43,313 bases of DNA from Reyranella massiliensis 521 (lineage in GTDB: Bacteria > Pseudomonadota > Alphaproteobacteria > Reyranellales > Reyranellaceae): NCBI GenBank assembly GCA_945862125.1, contig CAMAYC010000031.1, positions 1 to 43,313 on the forward strand. The letters run 5' to 3'. A program made the translations under genes and the position numbers. The first letter of the stretch is position 1. Every line of letters starts with the position of its first letter. Shown in pieces: positions 15,406-24,788 of this stretch. The notes beneath the pieces were generated by a model that worked only from the letters and a program-made list of their open reading frames with translations, was not told where the DNA came from and did no database searches.

Positions 15406-16181
15406 GCGAACCTGCCAAGGAAGGAGAGCGCATTGCCAAGCGGCTGGCGCGTGCCGGCCTCTGCTCGCGCCGCGACGCCGAGCGCTGGATCGAGGCTGGC
15501 CGCGTAAAGGTCGACGGCGAGGTGCTGACCTCGCCCGCCCTCAACGTCACCGACCAGAGCATGATCGAGGTCGACGGCAAGCCCCTGCCCCAGGCCGATC
15601 GGGCCCGGCTGTGGCGCTACCACAAGCCCCCGAGCGAGATGGTGACGGCGCGCGATCCCGAGGGCCGGCGCACCATCTTCGACTCGCTGCCCAAGGGCAT
15701 GCCGCGCGTGGTCACTGTCGGCCGGCTCGATTTCATGTCCGAAGGATTGCTGCTGCTCACCAACGACGGCGGCCTCGCCCGCCGCCTCGAACTGCCGGCC
15801 AATGGCTGGACGCGGCGCTACCGCGCGCGCGTCCATGGCACGGTCGACGAGGCGCGCCTGGCAGCGCTTGCCAACGGCGTCACCATCGAGGGCGTGCGCT
15901 ACGGCGCGATCGAGGCCAGCATGGACCGCCAGCAGCGCTCCAACGCCTGGCTCGATATCGCGCTGGGCGAGGGCAAGAACCGTGAGGTCCGCCGCGTGCT
16001 GGCCCATCTCGACCTGCCGGTGGTGCGCCTGATCCGCGTGGCGTTCGGGCCATTTCACCTGGGCGAACTCGAACGTGGCCATGTCGAGGAGATTCCCACC
16101 CAGGCGATGGAGAGCCTGCTGGGCGTCAAGCGGCAGGCGCGCAAGCAGGGCTGGGCCAAGCCCAAACCGCGCGGCCGCTGA
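15402..16181 (+). CDS. RsuA/RluB-family rRNA pseudouridine synthase
   Basis: A 259-residue protein starting at GTG 15402, inside the stop of the previous gene (GTGA). It has an N-terminal S4 RNA-binding domain (RLARAGLCSRRDAERWIEAG) and a catalytic domain whose GRLDFMSEGLLLLTNDG carries the conserved aspartate. EGKNREVRRVLAHLDLPVVR follows and the end is basic. It isomerises uridine in 23S (RluB-like) or 16S (RsuA-like) rRNA. The position next to rsmD and near tadA is usual for RluB in alphaproteobacteria. An ATG at 15327 is in frame but would read back through the hydrolase gene. Confidence 0.9.
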   Translation: MSEPAKEGERIAKRLARAGLCSRRDAERWIEAGRVKVDGEVLTSPALNVTDQSMIEVDGKPLPQADRARLWRYHKPPSEMVTARDPEGRRTIFDSLPKGMPRVVTVGRLDFMSEGLLLLTNDGGLARRLELPANGWTRRYRARVHGTVDEARLAALANGVTIEGVRYGAIEASMDRQQRSNAWLDIALGEGKNREVRRVLAHLDLPVVRLIRVAFGPFHLGELERGHVEEIPTQAMESLLGVKRQARKQGWAKPKPRGR

Positions 16182-16750
16182 TGTTGAAGATCATCGGCGG
16201 CAAGCATCGCGGCCGGGTGCTCGAAGCGCCCGAGGGCCAGAACGTGCGCCCGACATCGAGCCGCGCCCGCGAGGCCCTGTTCAATATCCTGGCGCATGCG
16301 AGCTGGCATGAGGACGGTACCTCGCCGCTGATCGACGCTCGCGTGCTCGACGCCTTCGCCGGCTCCGGCGCTCTGGGACTGGAGGCGCTGTCACGCGGCG
16401 CGGCCCACGTCACTTTCCTCGATAACGATGCGCGCTCGATCAAGCTGATCGGCGACAATCTGCGCCTGCTGGGCGAAGTGGCCGCAGCCAAGGTCGTGCG
16501 TGCCGACGCCACGCGCCCGCCGCCCGCCCGCGAGTTTTGCGATCTCGTCTTCCTCGATCCGCCCTACCGCAGCGGTCTTTCCGGATCCGCGCTCGCGGCC
16601 CTGGCCGAAGCCGGCTGGCTGGCGCCCGAGGCCATCGTCACGGTCGAACTCGCCCACAACGAGGACATCGTGCCTCCAACCGGTTTCGAACAGATCGACG
16701 AGCGCCGCTATGGTGCGGCCAAGATCGTGATCCTGCGACGGACGTCTTGA
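16181..16750 (+). CDS. rsmD: 16S rRNA (guanine(966)-N(2))-methyltransferase
   Basis: A 189-residue SAM-dependent enzyme opening with KIIGGKHRGRVLEAP and VRPTSSRAREALFNIL, the RsmD signature. SAM motif I is VLDAFAGSGALGLEALSRG and the catalytic motif IV is FLDPPYR. It methylates G966 of 16S rRNA on the small subunit. The ATG shares one base with the stop of the pseudouridine synthase gene, so the two rRNA-modifying enzymes are probably made together. Confidence 0.95.
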   Translation: MLKIIGGKHRGRVLEAPEGQNVRPTSSRAREALFNILAHASWHEDGTSPLIDARVLDAFAGSGALGLEALSRGAAHVTFLDNDARSIKLIGDNLRLLGEVAAAKVVRADATRPPPAREFCDLVFLDPPYRSGLSGSALAALAEAGWLAPEAIVTVELAHNEDIVPPTGFEQIDERRYGAAKIVILRRTS

Positions 16751-17373
16751 CGGCGCTGCCCGGCCTCACCGCCCCGCTCTACATGCTGCGGCACGGCGAG
16801 ACCGCGTGGAACACCGAGCGGCGCATGCAGGGCACCAAGAATTCCGATCTCACCGAGCGCGGCCGGGCCCAGGCGCTGGCCATGGGCCGCGCACTCCGTG
16901 CCGAGCTCGCCCGCGAGCCCGGTCCGACGATCTTCCTGCGCAGCCCGCTCGGCCGAGTGCGTGAAACCTCGGAGATCGTCGGCCGCGAACTCGGTCTCGA
17001 TCCGTCGCAGTGGCGCGACGATCCCCGGTTGGCGGAACTCAGCTACGGCGAATGGGAAGGCTTTACCTGGGCCGAGATCGAGGTGAACCGGCCCAACGCG
17101 CTGGCCCAGTGGCGCGACGATCCGCACGGCTTCATGCCGCCCGGTGGCGAGTCCCATCGCGACCTTCGCCACCGCTCGGCCGCGGTGCTGGCCGACGTCA
17201 TGGCCTCGGCAACGCGCACGGTGATCGTAGGACATGGCGTCAGCGGCGCCGTCGTGCGCGGCCTCAACCTCGGCCTCGATGCGCGAGCCATGTTCGTCCT
17301 GGAGAAACCGCAGGACGCCTTCTTCCGCCTGCTCGCCGGTCGTGAAGAACGGATCGAAGCGACTTTCGACTAG
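16747..17373 (+). CDS. Histidine phosphatase family protein
   Basis: A 208-residue phosphoglycerate-mutase-fold phosphatase. The catalytic loop is MLRHGETAWN (R15, H16, G17, E18), then LRSPLGRVRETSEIVG, AELSYGEWEG and VIVGHGVSGAVVRGL with the second histidine. It starts at a TTG (16747) that overlaps the rsmD stop as TTGA. The first ATG, 16783, would remove strand beta-1. Substrate unknown; phosphoserine, phosphosugars or alpha-ribazole phosphate are typical. Convergent with the next gene, only three bases apart. Confidence 0.88.
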   Translation: MTALPGLTAPLYMLRHGETAWNTERRMQGTKNSDLTERGRAQALAMGRALRAELAREPGPTIFLRSPLGRVRETSEIVGRELGLDPSQWRDDPRLAELSYGEWEGFTWAEIEVNRPNALAQWRDDPHGFMPPGGESHRDLRHRSAAVLADVMASATRTVIVGHGVSGAVVRGLNLGLDARAMFVLEKPQDAFFRLLAGREERIEATFD

Positions 17374-17376
17374 GCG

Positions 17377-17847
17377 TCAGCCGCGCGCCAGCCGTGCTGT
17401 GCGGCGGCAGCCGCCGTTTTCCGTGACGACGAGACCGCCACCGTCGCTGCGGGCGGTGAGCTGGACGCGGCGATGCTCGGTGCCCTTCACGGACGCGACA
17501 CTCAAGAGATTGAAGGTGCCGCCGCTCTTGGCCAGGCCGTGGATCTGCCACAGGCCCGGGCCGGGCGGCGGCGGCGCCGATTTGTTCGGGTTGGGCACCG
17601 GCCCGCGTGCAGTGGTGTCGTAGGCCGAGCCGTCGACGAAACCGGATTCGATGGTGAGCTGGTATTCGAGCGGCGCGTTGCATGAGCCGCCGTCGCTGGT
17701 GCCCCGCCATTGGCCATCCAGCGGTGAGGACGGTGCCGGTGTGGGATTGCCCGGCGGTGCGGCCGGCGGCGGCGCCGGTGCGCGGGTCTGCGCATTTGCC
17801 GACGCGGCGGCGGCCAGCAGGAACAACATGGACAGGAACTTGGTCAT
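17377..17847 (-). CDS. Secreted hypothetical protein with proline-rich linker
   Basis: A 156-residue protein with a signal peptide ([19 protein letters not shown], cut before Q). A linker rich in Pro and Ala (to about residue 41) is followed by a compact domain starting [19 protein letters not shown] and ending [14 protein letters not shown]. The two cysteines could pair. Alternating strands suggest a small beta-barrel or lipocalin-like fold, but I recognise no family. The ATG overlaps the mutL stop (ATGA), so it is the last gene of the long minus-strand run. Confidence 0.7.
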   Translation of the reverse strand: MTKFLSMLFLLAAAASANAQTRAPAPPPAAPPGNPTPAPSSPLDGQWRGTSDGGSCNAPLEYQLTIESGFVDGSAYDTTARGPVPNPNKSAPPPPGPGLWQIHGLAKSGGTFNLLSVASVKGTEHRRVQLTARSDGGGLVVTENGGCRRTARLARG

Positions 17848-19643
17848 CGTCTTCCAAACAGCCGCTCGATGTCGGCCAGCTTGAGTTCGACATAGGTCGG
17901 GCGACCGTGGTTGCACTGTCCGGAGTGCGGCGTCGCCTCCATCTGGCGCAAGAGCGCGTTCATTTCCTCGACGCTGAGGCGCCGGCCAGCGCGGACCGAG
18001 GTATGGCAGGCGAGCGTGCCGCACACCTGCTCGACCTTTTCCTTGAGCGCCAGATGATCGCCCATCTCGGCCAGTTCGTCGGCGAGATCTCGCACCAATC
18101 CTTGAAGATCGACCTCACCCAGAACGGCCGGCGTCTCGCGTACCACCACGGCGCCGAGGCCAAACGGCTCGAGCACCAGGCCCATCTCAGCCAGCTCGGC
18201 GGCACGGGCAGCGAGGCGCCGCGCGCCGTCCTCGCCCAGCTCGACCACTTCGGGCAGCAGCAGTGCCTGGCGCTTCACGCCCTCGGCCTCGAGCTGGTTC
18301 TTGAGCTTCTCGTGCAGCAGCCGCTCATGGGCGGCGTGCTGGTCGACGATCACAACCCCCTGGTCGGTCTGGGCCACGATGTAGGTCTCATGTAGCTGCG
18401 CGCGCGCGACGCCCAGCGGATAGTTGCCGTTGGCGATCTCGCCGGTCGGCATTTCCACACGTGCGGAAAGTCCATCGAGCGGCGCCATGAACTGTGCCGC
18501 AGCCTCGGCGAGACCGCGCGGGATCGAACTGCCGTTCCAGCCACCGCCGCCCATCGGCAGGGCATTGGTATAGCCGGTGTGCGGCCGGAAGGCGCCCAGT
18601 GCCGCCTCGGACACCGTCGTACTGGCGCGATGGCCAGCGGCGGCGAGCGCGGTGCGGAGTGCGCCCACGATCAGGCCACGCACGATACCGGCGTCGCGGA
18701 AGCGGACCTCGGTCTTGGCGGGATGGACGTTGACGTCGACCATCTCGGGTGGCGCGTCGAGGAACAGCGCCACCATCGGATGGCGGTCGCGCGCCAGAAA
18801 ATCCTGGTAAGCACCGCGCACTGCGCCGGCCAGAAGCTTGTCGCGCACCGGTCGGCCGTTGACGAAGAGATACTGGTGCTGGCCGCTTGGACGATTGAGC
18901 GTCGGCAGGCCGGCGAAGCCGCTGAGGCGAAAACCCTCGCGATTGGCGTCGATGGCCAGCGCATTGTCGGCGAACTCGCGGCCCATGATGGCGCCCAGCC
19001 GCGCCAGCCGCGCCGCCTCGCCCTGTTCGAGCAGCGACGGCGGGGCCGCCGCGAGATCGATCAGCGCCCGCTCCTCGCTTTCGAGGCGAAAGGAGATCGC
19101 GGGATGGGCCATCGCGAGACGCCGCATCGCATCGGCCACGTGGCCCGATTCGGTGCGGGGCTCCTTCAGGAACTTCAGCCGGGCGGGCGTGGCAAAGAAG
19201 AGATCGCGCACCTCGACCCGCGTGCCTGCCGGATGCGCGGCGGGCTTAGGCTCACCCTTGGCGCCGCCGTCGATTTCGAGGCTCCACGCGGTGTCGGCGC
19301 CGGCCGGCCGCGAGGTGATGGTGAAGCGGCTCACCGAGGCGATCGACGGCAGCGCCTCTCCGCGAAATCCCAAGGTGCGAATGTCGGTCAGCTCATCGTC
19401 CGGCAGCTTGGATGTGCAATGTCGCTCTACCGCGAGCTGAAGCTCTTCGGCATTCATGCCGACCCCGTCGTCGACGACGGAAATGAAGGTTCGCCCGCCT
19501 TCCTTCAGGGTGACGGCGATGCGGTGCGCGCCGGCGTCGATCGCATTCTCGACCAGCTCCTTCACGGCGCTGGCCGGACGCTCGACGACCTCGCCCGCGG
19601 CGATGCGGTTCACGAGGGTGGAAGGGAGGCGGCGCAGCATCAC
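17844..19643 (-). CDS. mutL: DNA mismatch repair protein
   Basis: A 599-residue protein. The N-terminal GHKL ATPase has [28 protein letters not shown], split here into [12 protein letters not shown] and [11 protein letters not shown], then DDGVGM and [13 protein letters not shown]. The C-terminal dimerisation domain keeps the metal-dependent endonuclease motif DQHA-x2-E-x4-E at D434-E445 ([12 protein letters not shown]), with [12 protein letters not shown] and QCNHGRPT near the end. It therefore belongs to the nicking class of MutL, as in most bacteria lacking MutH. It lies eight bp after pgi. Confidence 0.96.
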   Translation of the reverse strand: MMLRRLPSTLVNRIAAGEVVERPASAVKELVENAIDAGAHRIAVTLKEGGRTFISVVDDGVGMNAEELQLAVERHCTSKLPDDELTDIRTLGFRGEALPSIASVSRFTITSRPAGADTAWSLEIDGGAKGEPKPAAHPAGTRVEVRDLFFATPARLKFLKEPRTESGHVADAMRRLAMAHPAISFRLESEERALIDLAAAPPSLLEQGEAARLARLGAIMGREFADNALAIDANREGFRLSGFAGLPTLNRPSGQHQYLFVNGRPVRDKLLAGAVRGAYQDFLARDRHPMVALFLDAPPEMVDVNVHPAKTEVRFRDAGIVRGLIVGALRTALAAAGHRASTTVSEAALGAFRPHTGYTNALPMGGGGWNGSSIPRGLAEAAAQFMAPLDGLSARVEMPTGEIANGNYPLGVARAQLHETYIVAQTDQGVVIVDQHAAHERLLHEKLKNQLEAEGVKRQALLLPEVVELGEDGARRLAARAAELAEMGLVLEPFGLGAVVVRETPAVLGEVDLQGLVRDLADELAEMGDHLALKEKVEQVCGTLACHTSVRAGRRLSVEEMNALLRQMEATPHSGQCNHGRPTYVELKLADIERLFGRR

Positions 19644-19651
19644 GCCGGAGT

Positions 19652-20950
19652 TTACGACTTCCGCCTCTGGGAAAGATACTGGCGGGTCAGGATCTTGGCG
19701 TCCTCGACGGCGGGCTGGTCGAAGGCGTCGATCTTCCAGAGATGGGCGGCGAAGATCGTCTCCAGGATGAAGTGCATCATCAATGCGCCAATCGTGCGCT
19801 CGTCGACCTTGGCGATGCGGATCACCCGCGTCGGCCGGCCGGCCTTGACGGTGGTCGCCGCCGTCGCATCGGCCTCGGCCATCAGGAGATCACCCATGGT
19901 ATGGCCCGCCAGGTAATCGAGCGCCTTGTCGCCGCCGGCCTGCAGCGCCGGCCCCTGCCCTGCCGTGTCCTGGATCAGGAAGGTGAAGAGCTTGTCGGCC
20001 GGCCCGCCGAGATAGAGCTGGACCTGGCTATGCTGATCGACGGTGCCCAGGGCGACGGCCGGCGTCGTGCCGTTGCCCTCCTTGCCGAGACTCTCGGCCC
20101 AGATCTGCCGGTACCAGAAGGCAAAGGTGTTGAGCCGATCGACATAGGGCATCAGCACCGTGATGTTGATGCCCTTCTCGCGTGCCAGCCCGACCGACAG
20201 GGCGGCGCCGATCGCCGGGGCCATGCCCGTGACGTCGTTGGCCACCAGCACCGGATCGAGCACGCTGGCCGCCCCCTCGCGCACGGCGGCGCAGTCGAGG
20301 CCCGCGATCATCGCCGGCAGCATGCCGACCAGCGACAGCGCCGAGAAGCGTCCGCCGACCTTGGGATCGTGCTCGAGAATGGTGCAGCCCATCTGGGTGG
20401 CGAGCCGCCGCAGCGGATTGTCGGTCGCCTCGGTGATGGCCAGCACATTGGACGCAAGCGATGCCTTGCCGGCCTTGGCTTCGAGCGCAGCAGTGAGGGT
20501 TAGAAAGGCAGCAATCGTCTCGGGCGTGCCCCCCGATTTGGAAATCGGAATGAACCCCGTGCGCTCGAGCGGCAGGCGCTCGATCAAGGCAGCGAAGGTC
20601 GCCGGATCGACATTGTCCATGAACCAGAGCTTGGGCCGGCCCTCGGGTGGACCAAATCCCTGGTCTCTCAGCGCCACCAGCGTCTTGCCGCTGAGACTGG
20701 AGCCGCCCGAGCCCGTGACCACGACATGCTCGAACTTGGCGAAGCGCTCGGCGTGGGGTTTCAGCGCGGCAAGATCGTCACGGCGCGCCGGCAACTTGAG
20801 CAGCGGCAGCTCGTCGCTCGCATGCCAATGGCGGATCTTGTCCAGCGCCGGCCGCAGCTCGGCCATCGCCTTGTCGAGGCTGGCGCGCGAAAGGCCCTTG
20901 GCCCCGACCGAACTGTCGAGGGCATCGTCGATGGCATGACGGTAGTACAT
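19652..20950 (-). CDS. pgi: Glucose-6-phosphate isomerase (short form)
   Basis: A 432-residue enzyme interconverting glucose-6-phosphate and fructose-6-phosphate. SIS-domain motifs are present: [33 protein letters not shown] (phosphate-binding), [18 protein letters not shown] and [16 protein letters not shown]. It is about 115 residues shorter than the Escherichia coli enzyme, matching the short form used by many alphaproteobacteria. It lies between the M16 pair and mutL, with gaps of seven and eight bp. Confidence 0.94.
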   Translation of the reverse strand: MYYRHAIDDALDSSVGAKGLSRASLDKAMAELRPALDKIRHWHASDELPLLKLPARRDDLAALKPHAERFAKFEHVVVTGSGGSSLSGKTLVALRDQGFGPPEGRPKLWFMDNVDPATFAALIERLPLERTGFIPISKSGGTPETIAAFLTLTAALEAKAGKASLASNVLAITEATDNPLRRLATQMGCTILEHDPKVGGRFSALSLVGMLPAMIAGLDCAAVREGAASVLDPVLVANDVTGMAPAIGAALSVGLAREKGINITVLMPYVDRLNTFAFWYRQIWAESLGKEGNGTTPAVALGTVDQHSQVQLYLGGPADKLFTFLIQDTAGQGPALQAGGDKALDYLAGHTMGDLLMAEADATAATTVKAGRPTRVIRIAKVDERTIGALMMHFILETIFAAHLWKIDAFDQPAVEDAKILTRQYLSQRRKS

Positions 20951-20957
20951 GCAGCGC

Positions 20958-22298
20958 CTATTCTTTGGGTTCGGAAACGACGCCCACGGGCTTGCCGACG
21001 ACGATGGTGGTCATCGTCTCCTCGCGTAGCAGGCGCCGTGCGACACGGCGCACACTGTCGATCTTGACGGCAGCGATCAGCGCCTCGCGCCGGACCAGAT
21101 GGTCTGGCGACAGGCCATCGACCTGCAACGAGTGCATCAGGCTCGCGACCGAGCCCGAGGAATCGAGCGACAACGCCAGCGCGCCGCTGAGGTAGGTCTT
21201 GGCGTCGGCCAGCTCCTGCTCGGTGACGCCTTCGGTGCGCATGCGCGCGATCTCGGCGCGGACGACACGGATGGCATCGGCCACGCGCTCGTTGGCGCTC
21301 GCGGTCGAGACGACCAGCAGCGCCGCCCGCTTGTAGGTGCGGAGCCCGCTCGACGCGCCGTAGGCCAGGCCACGCTTCTCGCGGACCTCGTTGAACAGTC
21401 TGGACTGCTGCCCGCCGCCACCCAGCACGTGGTTCATCACCACGGCCGAGTACCAGTCGGGATCGTCGCGGGCGATGCCGGGCAAGGCCATCAGCGCCGT
21501 GCTCTGCGGCACGGGCCGTTCGACGACGATGGTGCGCGGCTTAGTCGGCGGCTTCCACTCCGGCGGCAGCGGCGGCACGGTGCCGACGACGAGGCTGCCG
21601 AAGGCGCGGTCGAGCTGGCGGGCGAGTTCGCCTTCGCCGATGTCGCCGACCGCCGAGACGATCAGGCCGCTGCGCACCAGCAGCGTGGCAGCCCGCTGCT
21701 TGAGCCGCGCCGGCGTGAGTGCCTTGAGGTCTTCCCGCGTACCCTCGGGATTGTTGGCATAGGGGTGGCCCAGGAACAGCGTGGTCATCAGCGTGCGGCC
21801 GGCGACAGACTGCGGTCGCTGCTCCGCCTGGTTGAGGCCCGCAATGGTCTGGGCACGCCGCTGATCGACCATGTCGGGATCGAAGCGCGGCTGGGAAAGC
21901 GCCAGTCGCAGCAGTTCGAAGCCTTCGTCGCGGTTGGCCGACAGCACGCGCAGCGTGCCGCTCAGCCGGTCGAGCGAGGCGCCGAAGCCCAGCGACGCGG
22001 CGGCATCCTCCTGGCGGCGGCGGAAGGCCTGGGCGTCGAGCGTACCGGCGCCGTCGGTGAGAAGCGTCGCCATGAGACTGGTCACGCCCAACTGGCCGTC
22101 GGGGTCCGAGGCCGTGCCGCCAGCGAACGAGAAGGACAGCGCCACGACGGGCGCGCTCTTGTCCTCGACCAGCCAGGCCTTGATGCCGAGCGGCGTGGTC
22201 ACTTCCTTGATCTCGATCGCCTGCGCGCCAGCCACCGGCATCACGGCCAGCATGACCGCGAGGATTGACCGGGCAGCGCGACGGAGACCGCTTCTCAT
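20958..22298 (-). CDS. M16-family peptidase homologue, non-catalytic subunit
   Basis: A 446-residue exported protein (signal ends VAGAQA) with two M16 domains. At the place where active members have HxxEH it reads GVTSLMATLLTDGAG, so the zinc ligands are absent. It keeps the late substrate-clamp motif VREKRGLAYGASSGL that is typical of the partner subunit in heterodimeric M16 proteases. It overlaps the active M16 gene by four bases (ATGA), so a fixed 1:1 complex in the periplasm is likely. Confidence 0.9.
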   Translation of the reverse strand: MRSGLRRAARSILAVMLAVMPVAGAQAIEIKEVTTPLGIKAWLVEDKSAPVVALSFSFAGGTASDPDGQLGVTSLMATLLTDGAGTLDAQAFRRRQEDAAASLGFGASLDRLSGTLRVLSANRDEGFELLRLALSQPRFDPDMVDQRRAQTIAGLNQAEQRPQSVAGRTLMTTLFLGHPYANNPEGTREDLKALTPARLKQRAATLLVRSGLIVSAVGDIGEGELARQLDRAFGSLVVGTVPPLPPEWKPPTKPRTIVVERPVPQSTALMALPGIARDDPDWYSAVVMNHVLGGGGQQSRLFNEVREKRGLAYGASSGLRTYKRAALLVVSTASANERVADAIRVVRAEIARMRTEGVTEQELADAKTYLSGALALSLDSSGSVASLMHSLQVDGLSPDHLVRREALIAAVKIDSVRRVARRLLREETMTTIVVGKPVGVVSEPKE

Positions 22299-23665
22299 CG
22301 GCTTCCCTCCGCCGGGCTCAGCAGCGAGGTCACCGCGCCCGAGTCACGCCACACCAGTTGAGCGGCGGCGACCACATCGGACGGCCTGACGGCGGCAATC
22401 TGCTCGGGCCAGGCTTCGATGTCGGCCATGGTGCCGCCGGTGCTCAGAACCGCGGCGTAGAGGCGAGGGCCGCTGGCCAGCGAATCCTGGGCGTAGATCG
22501 CCGCTGCCAAGAGCTGGTTCTGCGCCCGCTCGACCTCATCGGCGGTAACGCCGCCATCGGTCAGCTTCTTCATCTCGAGGCGCACCGCCGTCTCGATCTC
22601 GACCACGGCGCGCGACGGCGCGGGATGGACACTGACGTCGAACGAGGTGAGGCCCAGGCTGGCCGCGCTGTAGCCGGCCGAAGCCGAGAGTGCGAGCCTG
22701 GAGTCGATCACCAGCGACCGCCACAGGCGGCTGGTCTCGGTGCCGCCGAACAGGCGCGCCAGGACCTGCAGCGCCGGCGCGTATTTCGTCTCCCCGACCC
22801 GGTACGACGGGGCCAGCCAGTCGCACGACCATCTCGGCTCGACGACCCTGGCGTCGGCCCGGCTCACGCGCTGCGGCAGGTCGGTGCCGCCCTGAGCGGG
22901 CCGGCGGCGGACCTCGACCTTGCGGCTCGGGATCGGGCCATAATGCTTTTCGGCGAGCTTGCGCACCGCGTCAGGCGTGGTGTCGCCGGCCACGATCAGC
23001 ACGGCGTTGCCGGGCACATAGAAGCGGCGATAGAAGGCCATCAGCTCTGTGATGTTCAGCTTCTTGATGTCGTCGGCATAGCCAATGACCGGCATGGAGT
23101 AGGGCTTGTGCCGCCCGAACAGCTGCTCGCGCGTCGCCTCGTCGAGCAGGGCGGACGGCACGTTGTCGGTTCGGGAGCGACGCTCCTCAAGCACGACCTG
23201 GCGCTCCGAGATCAGATCGCGCTCAGTGAAGCGCACGCCATTCATCCGGTCGGCTTCCATGCGCATCACGATGTCGAGCCGGTCGGGTGCCACGGTCTGG
23301 TGATAACCGGTCGAATCGAAGGTGGTGTAGGCGTTATCACGGCCGCCGTTGCGCGATACGATGCGCGAGAACTCGCCCGAGGCGACCCGGTCGGTGCCCT
23401 TGAACATCAAGTGTTCTAGGAAATGCGCGAGGCCGGTATGGCCGAAGGTCTCGTCGGCGCTGCCGACCTTGTAGACCAGCATCTGGGTCACGATTGGCGC
23501 GCGACGCGACGGCAACACGACCACCTGCAGGCCGTTGGCTAGCGCAAAACTTTCGGCCGGCCGGCGCCCGACGGTCAGCAGCTTCGCCAGCGCCGGTGCC
23601 GCAGGCGCCAGCATCGCGCTGGCGACAAGGCCGCCGAGCAGACCACGGCGTCGGGGGGTCAGCAC
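22295..23665 (-). CDS. M16-family zinc metalloprotease, catalytic subunit
   Basis: A 456-residue pitrilysin/insulinase-fold protease. The inverted zinc motif HFLEHLMFKGT supplies H81, E84 (base) and H85, and the third ligand is in VVLEERRSR (E160 or E161). The N-terminus, TPRRRGLLGGLVASAML, is an export signal with a consecutive-arginine start resembling a Tat signal. It pairs with the inactive homologue downstream. Likely function: degradation of peptides in the periplasm. Two bp after the DUF3035 lipoprotein gene. Confidence 0.94.
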   Translation of the reverse strand: MLTPRRRGLLGGLVASAMLAPAAPALAKLLTVGRRPAESFALANGLQVVVLPSRRAPIVTQMLVYKVGSADETFGHTGLAHFLEHLMFKGTDRVASGEFSRIVSRNGGRDNAYTTFDSTGYHQTVAPDRLDIVMRMEADRMNGVRFTERDLISERQVVLEERRSRTDNVPSALLDEATREQLFGRHKPYSMPVIGYADDIKKLNITELMAFYRRFYVPGNAVLIVAGDTTPDAVRKLAEKHYGPIPSRKVEVRRRPAQGGTDLPQRVSRADARVVEPRWSCDWLAPSYRVGETKYAPALQVLARLFGGTETSRLWRSLVIDSRLALSASAGYSAASLGLTSFDVSVHPAPSRAVVEIETAVRLEMKKLTDGGVTADEVERAQNQLLAAAIYAQDSLASGPRLYAAVLSTGGTMADIEAWPEQIAAVRPSDVVAAAQLVWRDSGAVTSLLSPAEGSR

Positions 23666-23667
23666 AC

Positions 23668-24249
23668 TCAGAAGATGCCTTCGAGCAGGCCGCGCTTGCG
23701 TCGCGTGATCGTGGGCGTTGCCCCTGACGGCGTCTGGCCGGCCGCCGCGGCGTCGCGCAGCCGCTGCTGCTCCTTGGCCGGATCGAGCACGACACCCGAC
23801 GGCGGCGTCTCCTGCCAGAAGATCAGGGAATCGACAAAGGACTTGTCGCTGTCGTTGATCGTGCGCGTGTCTGTGTTCACGCGGCTGCGGATGTTGGGAT
23901 CAATGCCGCCTTGGCCGGCCTTGGCGACCAGCGCCTGCTCCGAGGCGCCACCCGCTGCGGGCGGCGCGGCACCGCCGCTGGGGGCACGCTGCGCGCGTCC
24001 GGCGGTTTGCGGCGCCAGGGCTTCGCGGGCCTGCTCGGCCGGCGTCACTTCCTGTGGCCGCGGCTCGCCGGGCCGCGGCGGGCGCAGTTCGGCGTTCGGC
24101 GGCATGGTGAGCGGCGAATGCGAGACGATCTTGAATTCGTCCGGCGACACCTTCTTGCTGCCGCCCAGGTTCTCGAAGGCGCTGCAGCCTCCCATCGCCA
24201 GGGCGCCAAGCGCGAGGAGGGTCATCGGGAATAGGCTGGTCCGTTGCAT
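23668..24249 (-). CDS. DUF3035 lipoprotein, BamF-type
   Basis: A 193-residue lipoprotein. The signal ends in the lipobox LAMGGC with C22 as the lipidated cysteine. The mature part opens with KKVSPDEFKIVSHSPLTMPPNAELRPPRPGEPRPQ-type sequence, the DUF3035 hallmark, continues with an Ala/Pro-rich low-complexity middle, and ends IFWQETPPSGVVLDPAKEQQRL and RRKRGLLEGIF. Alphaproteobacterial DUF3035 proteins are assigned to the outer-membrane BAM complex as BamF (family knowledge, not shown here). The start at 24249 has GAAGGA in front. Immediately downstream of lspA, whose product would mature it. Confidence 0.82.
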   Translation of the reverse strand: MQRTSLFPMTLLALGALAMGGCSAFENLGGSKKVSPDEFKIVSHSPLTMPPNAELRPPRPGEPRPQEVTPAEQAREALAPQTAGRAQRAPSGGAAPPAAGGASEQALVAKAGQGGIDPNIRSRVNTDTRTINDSDKSFVDSLIFWQETPPSGVVLDPAKEQQRLRDAAAAGQTPSGATPTITRRKRGLLEGIF

Positions 24250-24295
24250 CGTCCGTCCTTCGAAGGTCCGCTTCTGTCCGCTGATCATGGCCGCA

Positions 24296-24778
24296 TCAGG
24301 GCGCGCGTTGTCTTTGGCCGACGAGAGAATCGATGAGCATCAGCCCGACGCCGACAACGATCGCCGAATCGGCGACATTGAACGCCGGCCAGTGCCAGCG
24401 GCCTATGTGGAAATCGGCGAAATCGAACACTGCTCCCCACCGGGCACGATCAACAACATTGCCGATAGCACCACCGATGACAAGGCCGATGCCCCAGCCG
24501 CCGAGCCGCCGGTCGGTTCGTCGCAGCCAGATGAACAGGCCGATGCAGACGGCCACGGCGACCGCCGACAGGACCCAGGGCGGCAGGGCCCGGTCGCCAC
24601 CCAGCATGCCGAAGCTCACGCCCTTGTTCCACACCACCACCAGGCGGAAAAACCCGTCGATCACCGACACCATCTGACCGTGCCGCAACAGGTAGCCGAG
24701 CAGCAGCTCCTTGGAGAGCTGGTCGGCCAATACCGTCACGATGATCAAGGCCATCGCCTGGAGTTCGAGGCGTCTCAT
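24296..24778 (-). CDS. lspA: Lipoprotein signal peptidase (SPase II)
   Basis: A 160-residue inner-membrane aspartyl protease with four membrane segments. It carries DQLSKELLL after the first helix, VVWNKGVSFGML, and the two catalytic aspartates in GGAIGNVVDR and FNVADSAIVVG. It removes signal peptides from diacylated prolipoproteins such as the neighbouring DUF3035 protein. Between ileS (10 bp) and the lipoprotein gene (46 bp), the conserved alphaproteobacterial order. Confidence 0.95.
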   Translation of the reverse strand: MRRLELQAMALIIVTVLADQLSKELLLGYLLRHGQMVSVIDGFFRLVVVWNKGVSFGMLGGDRALPPWVLSAVAVAVCIGLFIWLRRTDRRLGGWGIGLVIGGAIGNVVDRARWGAVFDFADFHIGRWHWPAFNVADSAIVVGVGLMLIDSLVGQRQRAP

Positions 24779-24788
24779 CTGGCGGGCC

